Shown here in pieces: positions 9,211 through 18,588 of a stretch of 64,000 bases of DNA (its first letter is position 1; each line of letters opens with the position of its first letter). The DNA comes from Cupriavidus malaysiensis (lineage in GTDB: Bacteria > Pseudomonadota > Gammaproteobacteria > Burkholderiales > Burkholderiaceae), in NCBI RefSeq assembly GCF_001854325.1, contig NZ_CP017754.1:1488001-1552000 (forward strand), read 5' to 3'. The notes beneath the pieces were generated by a model. The model had not been told where the DNA came from and did not search any database. It saw nothing but the letters and a program-made list of their open reading frames with translations. The translations under genes were made by a program, and so were the position numbers.

Positions 9211-9255
9211 CGGCAACAGCGCTGGAGACCTTCTCGCCTGTTGCCGTTTTCTTTT
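9211..9255 (+). terminator. Terminator-like hairpin in the metN leader
   Basis: A perfect 9-bp inverted repeat (CGGCAACAG at 9211-9219, CTGTTGCCG at 9238-9246) is followed immediately by TTTTCTTTT. It ends only 12 bases before the metN start codon, and metN has no visible Shine-Dalgarno. A TAGAAT -10-like hexamer lies at 9180-9185, upstream of the hairpin. So it is either the terminator of the 8.3-9.1 kb transcript or an attenuator in the met leader. The surrounding 9067-9266 spacer is notably AT-rich. Confidence 0.6.
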
Positions 9256-9266
9256 CGTCTTCTCTC

Positions 9267-10301
9267 ATGATCGAACTGCAAGGTCTCTCGCAGCGCTTTC
9301 CCGGTGCGTCGGGCGAAGTGCATGCATTGCGGGACGTCAGCCTGTCCATCGCGGCAGGCGAGGTCTTTGGCATCATCGGCCGCAGCGGCGCCGGCAAGAG
9401 CACCCTGGTGCGCGCCATCAACCTGCTCAACCGTCCGACCAGCGGCCGCGTCATCGTGGCGGGCCAGGACCTGACCGCGCTCGACAAGGGCGCGCTGCGG
9501 CAGGCGCGCCGCGAGATCGGCATGATCTTCCAGCATTTCAACCTGCTGTCTTCGCGCACGGTCTACGACAACGTGGCCCTGCCGCTGGAACTGGCCGGCC
9601 AGAACAAGCAGCAGATCGCCGCCGCCGTGATGCCGCTGCTGGAGCTGGTGGGTCTCGACAAGCTGAAGGACCGCTACCCGGCGCAGATCAGCGGCGGCCA
9701 GAAGCAGCGCGTGGGCATCGCGCGAGCGCTGGCCAGCAAGCCCAAGGTATTGCTGTCGGACGAGGCCACCTCGGCGCTCGACCCGGAGACCACGCGCGCC
9801 ATCCTGGAGCTGCTGCGCAAGATCAATAGCGAACTCGGCCTGACCATCGTGATGATCACGCACCAGATGGAGGTCATCAAGCAGGTATGCGACCGCGTCG
9901 CGGTGCTCGACGCCGGTCGCGTGGTGGAGCAGGGGCGCGTGATCGATGTCTTCCTGCGCCCGCAGCACGAAGTCACGCGTGCCATGATCGGCGACGTGAT
10001 CGCGCAGGAACTGCCGGCCAGCGTGCTCAAGCGCGTGGAGAGCCGGCTCGGCAACGGCCGCGACCACGTCTACCGCCTGGCTTTCACCGGCGAAGGCGTG
10101 GACCAGCCGGTGCTGGCCCAGGCGATCCGCCGCCACGGGCTCGATTTCAACATCCTGCACGGCCACATCGACGAGATCCAGGGGCAGGCCTTCGGTTCGC
10201 TGGCCATCATGGCCACCGGCGAACTGGCCGACGTGAAGGCGGCGATGGCATACCTGCAGGAGCAGGGCGTGGTGGTCGAGGAGCTCGAGCATGTGGTCTG
10301 A
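9267..10301 (+). CDS. metN: Methionine ABC transporter ATP-binding protein
   Basis: ATPase of the MetNIQ importer for L- and D-methionine at the cytoplasmic face of the inner membrane. It is 344 residues. The Walker A motif GRSGAGKST is at 38-46, the ABC signature ISGGQKQR near 140, and Walker [14 protein letters not shown] follows. The C-terminal 90 residues form a NIL/ACT-type domain that in E. coli MetN binds methionine and inhibits transport when the pool is high. metI overlaps the 3' end by 11 bases, so translation is coupled. Confidence 0.95.
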   Translation: MIELQGLSQRFPGASGEVHALRDVSLSIAAGEVFGIIGRSGAGKSTLVRAINLLNRPTSGRVIVAGQDLTALDKGALRQARREIGMIFQHFNLLSSRTVYDNVALPLELAGQNKQQIAAAVMPLLELVGLDKLKDRYPAQISGGQKQRVGIARALASKPKVLLSDEATSALDPETTRAILELLRKINSELGLTIVMITHQMEVIKQVCDRVAVLDAGRVVEQGRVIDVFLRPQHEVTRAMIGDVIAQELPASVLKRVESRLGNGRDHVYRLAFTGEGVDQPVLAQAIRRHGLDFNILHGHIDEIQGQAFGSLAIMATGELADVKAAMAYLQEQGVVVEELEHVV

Positions 10302-10944
10302 GATGTTTGACCTGTTTCTGACCTCGTTCAACGAGACGCTGCTGATGGTCAGCATCTCGGGCGTGGTCGGTGCGCTGTTCGGCGTGCCGCTGGGCGTGCT
10401 GCTGCACCTGACCGACCGTGGCGGCGTGCTGTCGAATCCGCTGTTCAACCGCACCATCGGCGTGGTCGCCAACGCGGTGCGCTCGATTCCCTTCATCATC
10501 CTGCTGGTGGTGGTGATTCCGTTCACGCGCTTCATCGTCGGCTCGTCGATCGGTACCGCCGCGGCGGTCGTGCCGCTGACCATCGCGGCCATCCCGTTCA
10601 TCGCGCGGCTGGTGGAGTCGGCGCTGCGCGAGGTCGACAAGGGGCTGGTCGAGGCAGCCCAGTCGATGGGTGCGACGACCTGGCAGATCGTCTGGAAGGT
10701 ATTGCTGCCCGAGGCCATGCCAGGCATCGTCGCCGGCCTGACCATCACCTTCGTCAGCCTGGTCGGCTACTCGGCCATGGCCGGCGCGATCGGCGGCGGC
10801 GGCCTGGGCGACCTGGGCATCCGCTATGGCTACCAGCGCTACATCACCGAGGTGATGGTGGCGGTGGTGGTGATCCTGATCGTGTTCGTGCAGGCCGTGC
10901 AGAGCTTCGGCGACTGGCTGGTCCGCCGCATCAGCCACAAGTAG
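10291..10944 (+). CDS. metI: Methionine ABC transporter permease
   Basis: Membrane channel subunit of MetNIQ. It is 217 residues with five predicted membrane segments and the EAA loop [23 protein letters not shown] near residues 120-141 that couples to MetN. The start codon lies inside the metN 3' end (11-base overlap), and metQ follows 66 bases downstream. Length and motif match the family. Confidence 0.95.
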   Translation: MWSEMFDLFLTSFNETLLMVSISGVVGALFGVPLGVLLHLTDRGGVLSNPLFNRTIGVVANAVRSIPFIILLVVVIPFTRFIVGSSIGTAAAVVPLTIAAIPFIARLVESALREVDKGLVEAAQSMGATTWQIVWKVLLPEAMPGIVAGLTITFVSLVGYSAMAGAIGGGGLGDLGIRYGYQRYITEVMVAVVVILIVFVQAVQSFGDWLVRRISHK

Positions 10945-11010
10945 GCGGAGCCGGAGCGAATCGCGCCGCCGCCAGTCATCTCCAGCCATCACAGACAGGG
11001 AAGTCACAAG

Positions 11011-11817
<807 letters not shown>

Positions 11818-11885
11818 GTCGAAAAACAGAGGCGAATTCGCCGCCGCAGGGCATCCTGCGGCACAATTGACCTGGGTTTTCGAGC

Positions 11886-11912
11886 TTGCCGGGCTATGCC
11901 CGGCAATTCTTT
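11886..11912 (+). terminator. Rho-independent terminator after metQ
   Basis: A perfect 9-bp stem TTGCCGGGC / GCCCGGCAA with a three-base loop TAT, followed by TTCTTT, 68 bases after the metQ stop codon. Confidence 0.85.
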
Positions 11913-11924
11913 ACCGATAAAATA

Positions 11925-11972
11925 GTACGATCGTTCGAAAAACTAAGGCGCCGCCAGACCGGTGGTTATAAT
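11925..11972 (+). promoter_or_regulatory. etfBA promoter with near-palindromic operator
   Basis: A perfect TATAAT -10 hexamer lies at 11967-11972, about 49 bases before the etfB start; the -35 (TAAGGC-like at 11944-11949) is poor, suggesting activator dependence or an imperfect promoter. Upstream, GTACGATCGTTC at 11925-11936 is palindromic around ACGATCGT with one mismatched pair, the sort of site bound by TetR-family regulators of acyl-CoA metabolism. The regulator is not identifiable from the window. Confidence 0.5.
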
Positions 11973-12020
11973 GGCGAGCGATGCAAATTTCTGACTATCA
12001 GTGATCAGTGGAGTGAGCGC

Positions 12021-12770
12021 ATGAAAGTACTCGTCGCAGTCAAGCGCGTGGTGGACTACAACGTCAAGGTCCGGGTGAAGTCGGACGGCACGGGCGTGGA
12101 TCTGGCCAACGTCAAGATGAGCATGAACCCCTTTGACGAAATCGCCGTGGAAGAAGCGGTGCGTCTGAAGGAAGCCGGCGTGGCCACCGAGGTGATCGCC
12201 GTGTCCTGCGGCGTGGCCCAGTGCCAGGAAACGCTGCGCACCGCGATGGCCATCGGTGCCGACCGCGGCATTCTGGTGGAGTCGAGCGAAGACCTGCAGC
12301 CGCTGGCCGTGGCCAAGCTGCTGAAGGCCCTGATCGACAAGGAGCAGCCGCAGCTGGTGATCCTGGGCAAGCAGGCCATCGACGACGATTCCAACCAGAC
12401 CGGCCAGATGGTGGCCGCGCTGGCCGGCCTGCCGCAGGCGACTTTCGCCTCCAAGGTGGTCGTGGCCGACGGCAAGGCTTCGGTGACCCGTGAAGTCGAC
12501 GGCGGCCTGGAAACGCTGTCGCTGTCGCTGCCGGCGGTGGTGACCACCGACCTGCGCTTGAACGAGCCGCGCTACGTCACGCTGCCGAACATCATGAAGG
12601 CCAAGAAGAAGCCGCTGGACACCGTCAAGCCGGAAGACCTCGGTGTCGACGTCAAGCCGCGCCTGACCACGCTGAAGGTCGTCGAGCCGGCCAAGCGCAG
12701 CGCGGGCGTGATGGTGCCGGACGTCGCCACGCTGGTGCAAAAGCTGAAGAACGAAGCCAAGGTCATCTGA
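12021..12770 (+). CDS. etfB: Electron transfer flavoprotein beta subunit
   Basis: Small subunit of ETF, which takes electrons from acyl-CoA and other dehydrogenases and passes them to ETF-ubiquinone oxidoreductase. It is 249 residues, the usual length. It starts [20 protein letters not shown], has the AMP-binding ADRGILVES region near 80-88, and ends with the conserved alpha-contacting tail. The ribosome-binding site GTGGAGTGAG lies just before the ATG. etfA follows after 17 bases in the same operon. Confidence 0.96.
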   Translation: MKVLVAVKRVVDYNVKVRVKSDGTGVDLANVKMSMNPFDEIAVEEAVRLKEAGVATEVIAVSCGVAQCQETLRTAMAIGADRGILVESSEDLQPLAVAKLLKALIDKEQPQLVILGKQAIDDDSNQTGQMVAALAGLPQATFASKVVVADGKASVTREVDGGLETLSLSLPAVVTTDLRLNEPRYVTLPNIMKAKKKPLDTVKPEDLGVDVKPRLTTLKVVEPAKRSAGVMVPDVATLVQKLKNEAKVI

Positions 12771-12787
12771 GCGCGGGGAGAGAGAAC

Positions 12788-13723
12788 ATGACTGCACTCG
12801 TCATTGCTGAACACGACAACCAAACCATCAAGGCCGCCACGCTGAACACGGTGACCGCAGCCGCCCAGTGCGGTGGCGACGTCCACGTGCTGGTGGCCGG
12901 CTCCAATGCAGCGGCCGCCGCTGCCGCCGCCGCCAAGATCGCCGGCGTCACCAAGGTGCTGCTGGCCGATGCGCCGTACTTCGGCGACGGCCTGGCCGAG
13001 AACGTGGCCGAGCAGGCGCTGGCCATCGCCAACGACTACAGCCACATCCTGGCGCCCGCCACCCCGTACGGCAAGAACATCCTGCCGCGCGTGGCCGCCA
13101 AGCTGGACGTGGCCCAGATCTCGGAGATCTCCAAGGTCGATGCCCCGGACACCTTCGAGCGTCCGATCTACGCCGGCAATGCCATCGCCACCGTGAAATC
13201 GGCCGACAAGGTCAAGGTCATCACCGTGCGTGGTACCGCCTTTGACGCCGCCGCTGCCGAAGGCGGATCGGCTGCCGTCGAAAGCCTGCCGGCCGTGGCC
13301 GATGCCGGCGTCTCGCAGTTCGTTTCGCGTGAAGTGGCGAAGAGCGACCGTCCGGAACTGACTGCTGCCAAGATCGTCGTCTCCGGCGGCCGTGGCGTGG
13401 GCTCTGGCGAGAACTACACCAAGGTGCTGACGCCGCTGGCCGACAAGCTGGGCGCGGCGCTGGGCGCTTCGCGCGCCGCTGTCGATGCCGGCTTCGTGCC
13501 GAATGATTACCAGGTCGGCCAGACCGGCAAGATCGTGGCACCGCAGCTGTACATCGCTGTCGGTATTTCCGGCGCGATCCAGCATCTGGCTGGCATGAAG
13601 GACTCCAAGGTGATCGTAGCGATCAACAAGGATCCGGAGGCGCCGATCTTCTCCGTGGCCGACTACGGCCTGGTGGGCGACCTGAACACGGTCGTGCCCG
13701 AGCTGGTGGCGGCACTGGGCTGA
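12788..13723 (+). CDS. etfA: Electron transfer flavoprotein alpha subunit
   Basis: Large ETF subunit carrying FAD. It is 311 residues. The N-terminal half has the ETF fold with an Ala-rich linker, and the C-terminal FAD domain contains [13 protein letters not shown] near residues 198-210 and the family signature [20 protein letters not shown] near 243-262. It is translated from the same transcript as etfB and closed by an intrinsic terminator at 13772-13805. Confidence 0.96.
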   Translation: MTALVIAEHDNQTIKAATLNTVTAAAQCGGDVHVLVAGSNAAAAAAAAAKIAGVTKVLLADAPYFGDGLAENVAEQALAIANDYSHILAPATPYGKNILPRVAAKLDVAQISEISKVDAPDTFERPIYAGNAIATVKSADKVKVITVRGTAFDAAAAEGGSAAVESLPAVADAGVSQFVSREVAKSDRPELTAAKIVVSGGRGVGSGENYTKVLTPLADKLGAALGASRAAVDAGFVPNDYQVGQTGKIVAPQLYIAVGISGAIQHLAGMKDSKVIVAINKDPEAPIFSVADYGLVGDLNTVVPELVAALG

Positions 13724-13771
13724 GTCCCGCTGGCTGGCCCCGCGGGGCCAGCACCGACCGCATCGCAAGAG

Positions 13772-13805
13772 CCGTTCCCGGGGGCACCCGCGAACGGTTT
13801 TTTTT
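13772..13805 (+). terminator. Rho-independent terminator after etfA
   Basis: Stem CCGTTC-C-CGGG / CCCG-C-GAACGG with one internal mismatch and a four-base loop, followed by eight T residues, 48 bases after the etfA stop. The 362-base interval to dadA holds this terminator and the dadA terminator; I see no gene in it. Confidence 0.9.
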
Positions 13806-13981
13806 CATCCAGTACGCACCTGCCACAGGCCAGCGAGAAGGGCGGCGGGCGAGACCTGCTGCACAACAATCCAGGGCATGCTCTGGGCAAGAGGCGAATC
13901 GGCGGCCCTGGACCTCGCCGGGCGCATGCCGTCACGGGCCGGCGGGATGCGCGACGCCGTCAGGCAAGCGGAAAGGAAAGC

Positions 13982-14014
13982 AAAAACGGGTGCTTCCGAC
14001 CGGAAGCGCCCGTT
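13982..14014 (-). terminator. Rho-independent terminator after dadA
   Basis: Read on the minus strand, a 13-base stem AACGGGCGCTTCC / GGAAGCACCCGTT (one mismatch) with a GGTC loop is followed by a T-run (complement of the A-run at 13982-13986). It lies 71 bases after the dadA stop. Confidence 0.85.
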
Positions 14015-14085
14015 CTCATGGGTGCGCGCGGCAGGCGCCGCTGCCGGGAAGACCGGCGGAGGCCGTTCTCCGGGCCTCCAGGCCT

Positions 14086-15390
14086 TCAGGCCACGGCCGG
14101 GCGCGGCGAGGTGTGCCGCTGCGTGTCGTGCAGGTAGCGCGAGACCGACAGGTCGTCGGCGCGGATGGCCGGCTTGGCGCCCGACACCAGATCGGACAGC
14201 AGCTTGCCCGAGCCGCAGGCCATGGTCCAGCCCAGCGTGCCGTGGCCGGTGTTCAGCCACAGGCCCTTGACCGGGGTCGGCCCGACGATGGGCGTGCCAT
14301 CCGGCGTCATCGGCCGCAGGCCGGTCCAGAAGGTGGCGCGGCTGACGTCGCCGGCGCCCGGGAACAGGTCGGTGACCACGTGTTCCAGCGTGCGGCGCTT
14401 GGCTGGGTCCAGCGAACGGTCATAGCCGACGATCTGCGCCATGCCGCCGACCCGGATGCGGTCGTCGAAGCGCGTGATGGCCACCTTGAACGTTTCATCC
14501 AGCACGGTGGAGACCGGGCTGCGCGAGGCGTCGTTCATCGGCACCGTGATGGAGAAGCCCTTGAGCGGATAGACAGGCAGGTCGGAAAGGCCGGACAGGA
14601 AGGGCTTGACCATCTGCGTCGACCAGCTGCCCAGCGCCACCACCACCAGGTCTGCCGACATCGGCTCGCCGTCCACCATGGCGCCGGTCACCGCGTCGCC
14701 GCGCGTGAGCAGGTTGCCGATGGTGCGGTTGAAGAGGAAGCGCACGCCCTGGGCTTCGGCCATCGCGGCGAGCCGGCGCGTGAACAGCTGGCAGTCGCCG
14801 GTCTCGTCATTGGGCAGGCGCAGGCCGCCGGTCAGCTTGTGGCTGACCGTGGCCAGCGCCGGCTCTGCGCTCGCGAGTTGTTCGCGCGAGAGCAGTTCGT
14901 AGGGCACGCCGGCCTGGTCGAGGACGGCGATGTCCTTGGCTGCACCAGCCAGTTGCGCTTCGGTGCGGAACAGTTGCAGGGTGCCCTGCGTGCGGCCCTC
15001 ATAGGCGATGCCGGTGTCGGCCCGCAGTGCGCGGATGCAGTCGCGGCTGTACTCAGCCAGGCGCACCATCCGTTCCTTGTTGACGGCATAGCGGTCGGCG
15101 CTGCAGTTCAGCAGCATCTGCCAGATCCAGCGCAGCTGGAACAGCGTGCCGTCGGGGCGGATGCTCAGCGGCGCGTGCTGCTGGAACATCCACTTGATGG
15201 CCTTGAGCGGCACGCCGGGGGCCGCCCAGGGCGACGCATAGCCCGGTGAGATCTGGCCGGCGTTGGCGAAGCTCGTTTCCAGCGCCGGTCCGGCCTCGCG
15301 GTCTACCACCGTGACCTCGTGTCCGGCCTGGGCCAGATACCAGGCGCTGGTGACACCGATCACACCGCTGCCAAGAACAAGAACGCGCAT
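14086..15390 (-). CDS. dadA: D-amino acid dehydrogenase small subunit
   Basis: FAD enzyme at the inner face of the membrane that oxidises D-amino acids, mainly D-alanine, to 2-oxo acids and passes electrons to quinone. It is 434 residues. The N-terminal dinucleotide-binding motif [18 protein letters not shown] starts at about residue 6, and the DadA segments [22 protein letters not shown] and [15 protein letters not shown] are present. I chose ATG at 15390 because GGAG lies nine bases upstream. It is divergent from an Lrp-type regulator gene, the usual arrangement for dad genes. No catabolic alanine racemase (dadX) is adjacent. Confidence 0.94.
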   Translation of the reverse strand: MRVLVLGSGVIGVTSAWYLAQAGHEVTVVDREAGPALETSFANAGQISPGYASPWAAPGVPLKAIKWMFQQHAPLSIRPDGTLFQLRWIWQMLLNCSADRYAVNKERMVRLAEYSRDCIRALRADTGIAYEGRTQGTLQLFRTEAQLAGAAKDIAVLDQAGVPYELLSREQLASAEPALATVSHKLTGGLRLPNDETGDCQLFTRRLAAMAEAQGVRFLFNRTIGNLLTRGDAVTGAMVDGEPMSADLVVVALGSWSTQMVKPFLSGLSDLPVYPLKGFSITVPMNDASRSPVSTVLDETFKVAITRFDDRIRVGGMAQIVGYDRSLDPAKRRTLEHVVTDLFPGAGDVSRATFWTGLRPMTPDGTPIVGPTPVKGLWLNTGHGTLGWTMACGSGKLLSDLVSGAKPAIRADDLSVSRYLHDTQRHTSPRPAVA

Positions 15391-15502
15391 TTCCACTCAC
15401 TCCGACTGGTCGACCGGGCATCCGGCGTTGGGGGCGTAACTGGGAGAACCAGTCACGGAAGCATTTACTACTATGCTATTGAAAATACGCTAGTTATAGT
15501 TG

Positions 15503-15516
15503 TCGAAAAATTTCGA
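15503..15516 (+). promoter_or_regulatory. Candidate Lrp-type operator in the dadA/regulator intergenic region
   Basis: TCGAAA-AA-TTTCGA is a perfect inverted repeat with an A/T-rich centre, 16 bases before the regulator start codon, in an AT-rich 142-base divergent promoter region. Lrp/AsnC regulators favour such sites and usually autoregulate. Binding by the adjacent regulator is inferred. Confidence 0.5.
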
Positions 15517-15532
15517 TAAACAGGAAGAAATC

Positions 15533-16051
15533 ATGAGAACGAGTCGGCAACCCGTGCGCAGCCTGGACCGGCTGGACCGTAGGATCCTGGCCTTGCTGCA
15601 GGCGGACGGGCGCATGTCGATGAAGGACCTTGCCGAGGCTGTGGGCCTGACCATCACGCCCTGCATCGAGCGGGTCAAGCGGCTCGAGCGCGATGGTGTC
15701 ATCATGGGCTACCACGCGCGCCTGAACCCGGTGCTGCTGGGTAGTGCCCTGCTGGTATTCGTGGAGATCACGCTGCGCGACAAGTCGGGCAATATGTTCG
15801 AGCAGTTCCGGCGCGAGGTGCTGCGCATCCCGGAGGTGCTGGAATGCCACCTGGTGTCGGGTGACTTCGACTACCTGATCAAGGCGCGCATCCGCGAGAT
15901 CGGCGAGTATCGCCGCCTGCTGGGTGACATCCTGCTGCAGTTGCCCGGCGCGGCCCAGTCCAAGAGCTATGTGGTGATGGAAGAGATCAAGGAGACCCTG
16001 GCCATTTCCGTCGAAGAGAAGGCGCCGGCGGCCGGCGCCGGGCGTAACTGA
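15533..16051 (+). CDS. Lrp/AsnC-family transcriptional regulator (DadR-like)
   Basis: A 172-residue feast/famine regulator: N-terminal winged helix-turn-helix (about 15-60, with LDRLDRRILALLQADGRMSM and the recognition region LTITPCIERVKRLE) and a C-terminal ligand-binding RAM/ACT domain (about 75-155). The start is set by CAGGAAGAAA upstream of ATG 15533. It is divergent from dadA, so it most likely controls dadA in response to D- or L-alanine; this is inferred from context. The C-terminus has a short Ala/Gly-rich extension. Confidence 0.88.
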   Translation: MRTSRQPVRSLDRLDRRILALLQADGRMSMKDLAEAVGLTITPCIERVKRLERDGVIMGYHARLNPVLLGSALLVFVEITLRDKSGNMFEQFRREVLRIPEVLECHLVSGDFDYLIKARIREIGEYRRLLGDILLQLPGAAQSKSYVVMEEIKETLAISVEEKAPAAGAGRN

Positions 16052-16070
16052 GGCGCCGGGCTGGCCAGGT

Positions 16071-17216
16071 ATGGGAGATTCCGGACGTCCAGGGCGGCCG
16101 CCCGCGCCGAGCAAGGGGCGGGGTGCCGTCAGCAACCTGCAGGGACGCTTCGAGCGCGACCGGCGCGAGGCGTTCGACGACGGCTGGGCGCCGGCCGGCG
16201 AGATGCCCGCGCGCGCCGACGCGGTGGAGGCCCCCGCCAGCGAGGCGGGGCCGCGGCTGGTCACCCATGTCACCCTCGAACAGGCGCGCTCGATCCTGAC
16301 GCGTAACGCGTCGCCGGATATTCCCTTCGATGTCTCGCTGAATCCCTATCGCGGCTGTGAGCATGGCTGCATCTATTGCTTCGCGCGGCCGACCCACGCT
16401 TACCTCGATCTGTCTCCCGGGCTGGATTTCGAGAGCCGGCTGTTCGCCAAGGCCAATGCCGCCGAGCGCTTGCGCCATGCCCTGTCGCGACCGTTCTATC
16501 GCTGCGAGACCATCGCGCTGGGCGTCAATACGGATGCCTACCAGCCCATCGAGCGCGAACACCGCATCACCCGCAGCGTGCTCGAGGTGCTGCACGCTTG
16601 CGACCATCCGGTCGCGCTGATCACGAAGTCGGCGCTGATCGAGCGGGATATCGACCTGCTGGCGCCGATGGCGGCCAAGCGCCTGGCCGTGGCCGCCGTC
16701 ACCATCACCACGTTGGATGCCGGACTGGCGCGCACCCTGGAGCCGCGTGCGGCGGCGCCATCGCGCCGGCTGCGCACGATCCGCACGCTCAGCGAGGCCG
16801 GCATTCCGGTGGGTGTCAGCGTGGCGCCCCTGATTCCCTTCGTCACCGAGCCGGACCTGGAGCGCATCCTCGAGGCGGCGCGCGAAGCCGGCGCGGTCTA
16901 TGCCAACTACATCGTGCTGCGGCTGCCGTGGGAGGTGAGGCCCCTGTTCGAGGAGTGGCTGCAGGCACACTTTCCGGACCGGGCCGAGCGCGTGATGAAC
17001 CGGGTGCGCGACATGCGCGGCGGCAAGGACTACGACGCGGATTTTGCCTCGCGCATGCGCGGCACCGGCATCTGGGCCGACCTGTTGCGCCAGCGCTTCT
17101 ACAAGGCGGCCGACCGGCTGGGCTACCGCTACAACCGCTATGAGCTGGACACCTCGCGCTTCCGGCCGCCGGCCCTTCCTGCGCCACCGGCGCCGCGCCA
17201 GGGATCGCTTTTCTGA
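16071..17216 (+). CDS. PA0069-family radical SAM protein
   Basis: A 381-residue radical SAM enzyme related to SplB-like proteins. The [4Fe-4S] cluster motif is C-x3-C-x2-C at Cys96, Cys100 and Cys103 within CEHGCIYCFARPTH. The N-terminal 60 residues are basic and poorly conserved in appearance, with GRGAVSNLQGRFERDRREAFDDGW-type sequence typical of the family. The substrate is unknown. It begins 19 bases after the Lrp-type gene and may share its transcript. Confidence 0.88.
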   Translation: MGDSGRPGRPPAPSKGRGAVSNLQGRFERDRREAFDDGWAPAGEMPARADAVEAPASEAGPRLVTHVTLEQARSILTRNASPDIPFDVSLNPYRGCEHGCIYCFARPTHAYLDLSPGLDFESRLFAKANAAERLRHALSRPFYRCETIALGVNTDAYQPIEREHRITRSVLEVLHACDHPVALITKSALIERDIDLLAPMAAKRLAVAAVTITTLDAGLARTLEPRAAAPSRRLRTIRTLSEAGIPVGVSVAPLIPFVTEPDLERILEAAREAGAVYANYIVLRLPWEVRPLFEEWLQAHFPDRAERVMNRVRDMRGGKDYDADFASRMRGTGIWADLLRQRFYKAADRLGYRYNRYELDTSRFRPPALPAPPAPRQGSLF

Positions 17217-17283
17217 GTGCGCACGGCGGTCGGGGCGCGTGCCCGCTTCCGGCTTCCCCGGCTGCCGCGGCGCGGTTTCGGCG

Positions 17284-17799
17284 CTACTGTGACAGCGCGC
17301 GCGCAGCTTCTACCTGCGATTCGAAGTAGGTCTGGAAACTGATGGCCAGGCCGGCCATCAACAGGCCGGTGCCGATCAGCAGCGAAAGGATCACCAAGAT
17401 GACGACGGGCCAGCCGGAGCGGGTCGGTGCGCCGTGCGGGTTGAAGCGCGCATCCCATTTTTCGTCCGGCCGCAGGCCGTAGACGATCGCAGCCAGGAAG
17501 GCCGAGGTCAGCGAGGTGCCGCCGAGCACGGCGAAGACCCAGTTCAATACCGGATTGCCGGCATCGGCCAGCAGCGAGGCCACGCCGATCGTGCCGGCCA
17601 GCGTGGCGAGCAGGTGCATCCAGCCGTAGCGGTCGCGCACGCCGGCAAGGTAGAAGCGGTGTGCCCCGAGGCTGCCCAGCAGGAAGGCGAGCGCGACGGT
17701 GGCCAGCTTGGACTTGCCGCGTGCCGGGCGGGCATTGGCAGTGGAGGGCGTGGCAGAGGCTTGGCTTGCAGCGGACATGGCAGAACGGGATCCGGTCAT
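17284..17799 (-). CDS. TM2-domain membrane protein
   Basis: About 171 residues with four predicted membrane helices. Residues 28-75 look like a TM2 domain (GSLGAHRFYLAGVRDRYGWMHLL), a pair of helices found in many bacterial envelope proteins of unknown role. The middle has VLNWVFAVLGGTSLTSAFLAAIVYGL and the C-terminal helix is WPVVILVILSLLIGTGLLMAGLA. The start is uncertain: ATG at 17799 or at 17778, neither with a clear ribosome-binding site. It converges on the radical SAM gene. Confidence 0.75.
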   Translation of the reverse strand: MTGSRSAMSAASQASATPSTANARPARGKSKLATVALAFLLGSLGAHRFYLAGVRDRYGWMHLLATLAGTIGVASLLADAGNPVLNWVFAVLGGTSLTSAFLAAIVYGLRPDEKWDARFNPHGAPTRSGWPVVILVILSLLIGTGLLMAGLAISFQTYFESQVEAARALSQ

Positions 17800-18032
17800 G
17801 CGGCGGGCAGGCACCCCCGCCGGGCGGCGTGCTGACTGGCGGCCAGCGTGCGGCGGGTCACATTGTAAGCCGTGGCGAGGCGCGATGGCCGTACCTTGCC
17901 ATCGTCGCCACATGTAGGGTGGGGGCTTGCGGTGGTGGAGCTTGCCGCGCGGGCAAGCTCGTGGAGTTCAGGGGGGGGCAGGATGCCAGGCGTTGCAGCC
18001 AGCCAGGGGTGGGCGCCGATCCGGCCCCTTGC

Positions 18033-18437
18033 TCAGCGGCCGTTTTCGCGCTCGCGCGCCTGCCAGCCCGGACCCATCCCGGTCGCGCGCGGATCGCCGC
18101 GCGCATTGTCGGACGGTCGTTCCCGTTCGGCGGGTGGGGGGCGCTCCTCATTGCGCAAGGCGGCTGGAGAGGGCGCGGGGCGCCCGCTCAGGCGATCGTC
18201 GGCGCGGGCCCTTGCTTCCATCCGCTCGATCTGCGCGCGGACATGGTCGCGGCTTTCGGCCCGCACGCTTGCCATCTCCCAGCCGCCTGCTTGCGCGCGC
18301 GGGCCTGCCTGGCGGGCATCGGGGCGCGCCTGGTGCCAGAAGGCGACCTGTGCGTGGCTGATCGCCGCGGTGCCGAGCAGGCCTGCAAGCAGTGCCAGGC
18401 CGGCCACGCCGTTGCGCAGGGGGGAGCGGGAAAGCAT
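18033..18437 (-). CDS. Small secreted hypothetical protein
   Basis: A 134-residue open frame with a convincing signal peptide (NGVAGLALLAGLLGTAAISHA, cleavage near residue 29). The mature part is hydrophilic, very rich in Arg, Ala, Glu and Pro, and probably disordered, with a helical RAQIERMEARARADDR stretch in the middle. I do not recognise a family. The signal peptide supports a real gene, but the high-GC composition makes shadow frames common here, so confidence is moderate. The flanking spacers (17800-18032 and 18438-18588) show nothing else. Confidence 0.55.
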   Translation of the reverse strand: MLSRSPLRNGVAGLALLAGLLGTAAISHAQVAFWHQARPDARQAGPRAQAGGWEMASVRAESRDHVRAQIERMEARARADDRLSGRPAPSPAALRNEERPPPAERERPSDNARGDPRATGMGPGWQARERENGR

Positions 18438-18588
18438 ACGGATTTCCAGAAGCCTGTCGCGCGGATGGGTTCACGAGATGGCTTCATGGTACGCATGCGC
18501 TCCGAGTGCGCCTATGCGAATCGCGTTACCGGTGTAACGGATTGTTTCCCCGTTTCGGGGCAGTTCGGGTGGCTGGACGGGCAGGGCG

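Noticed and set aside
13806..13981. Possible small gene between etfA and dadA
   Set aside because: Only arginine/alanine-rich shadow frames are present, without a ribosome-binding site or recognisable protein features, between two facing terminators.
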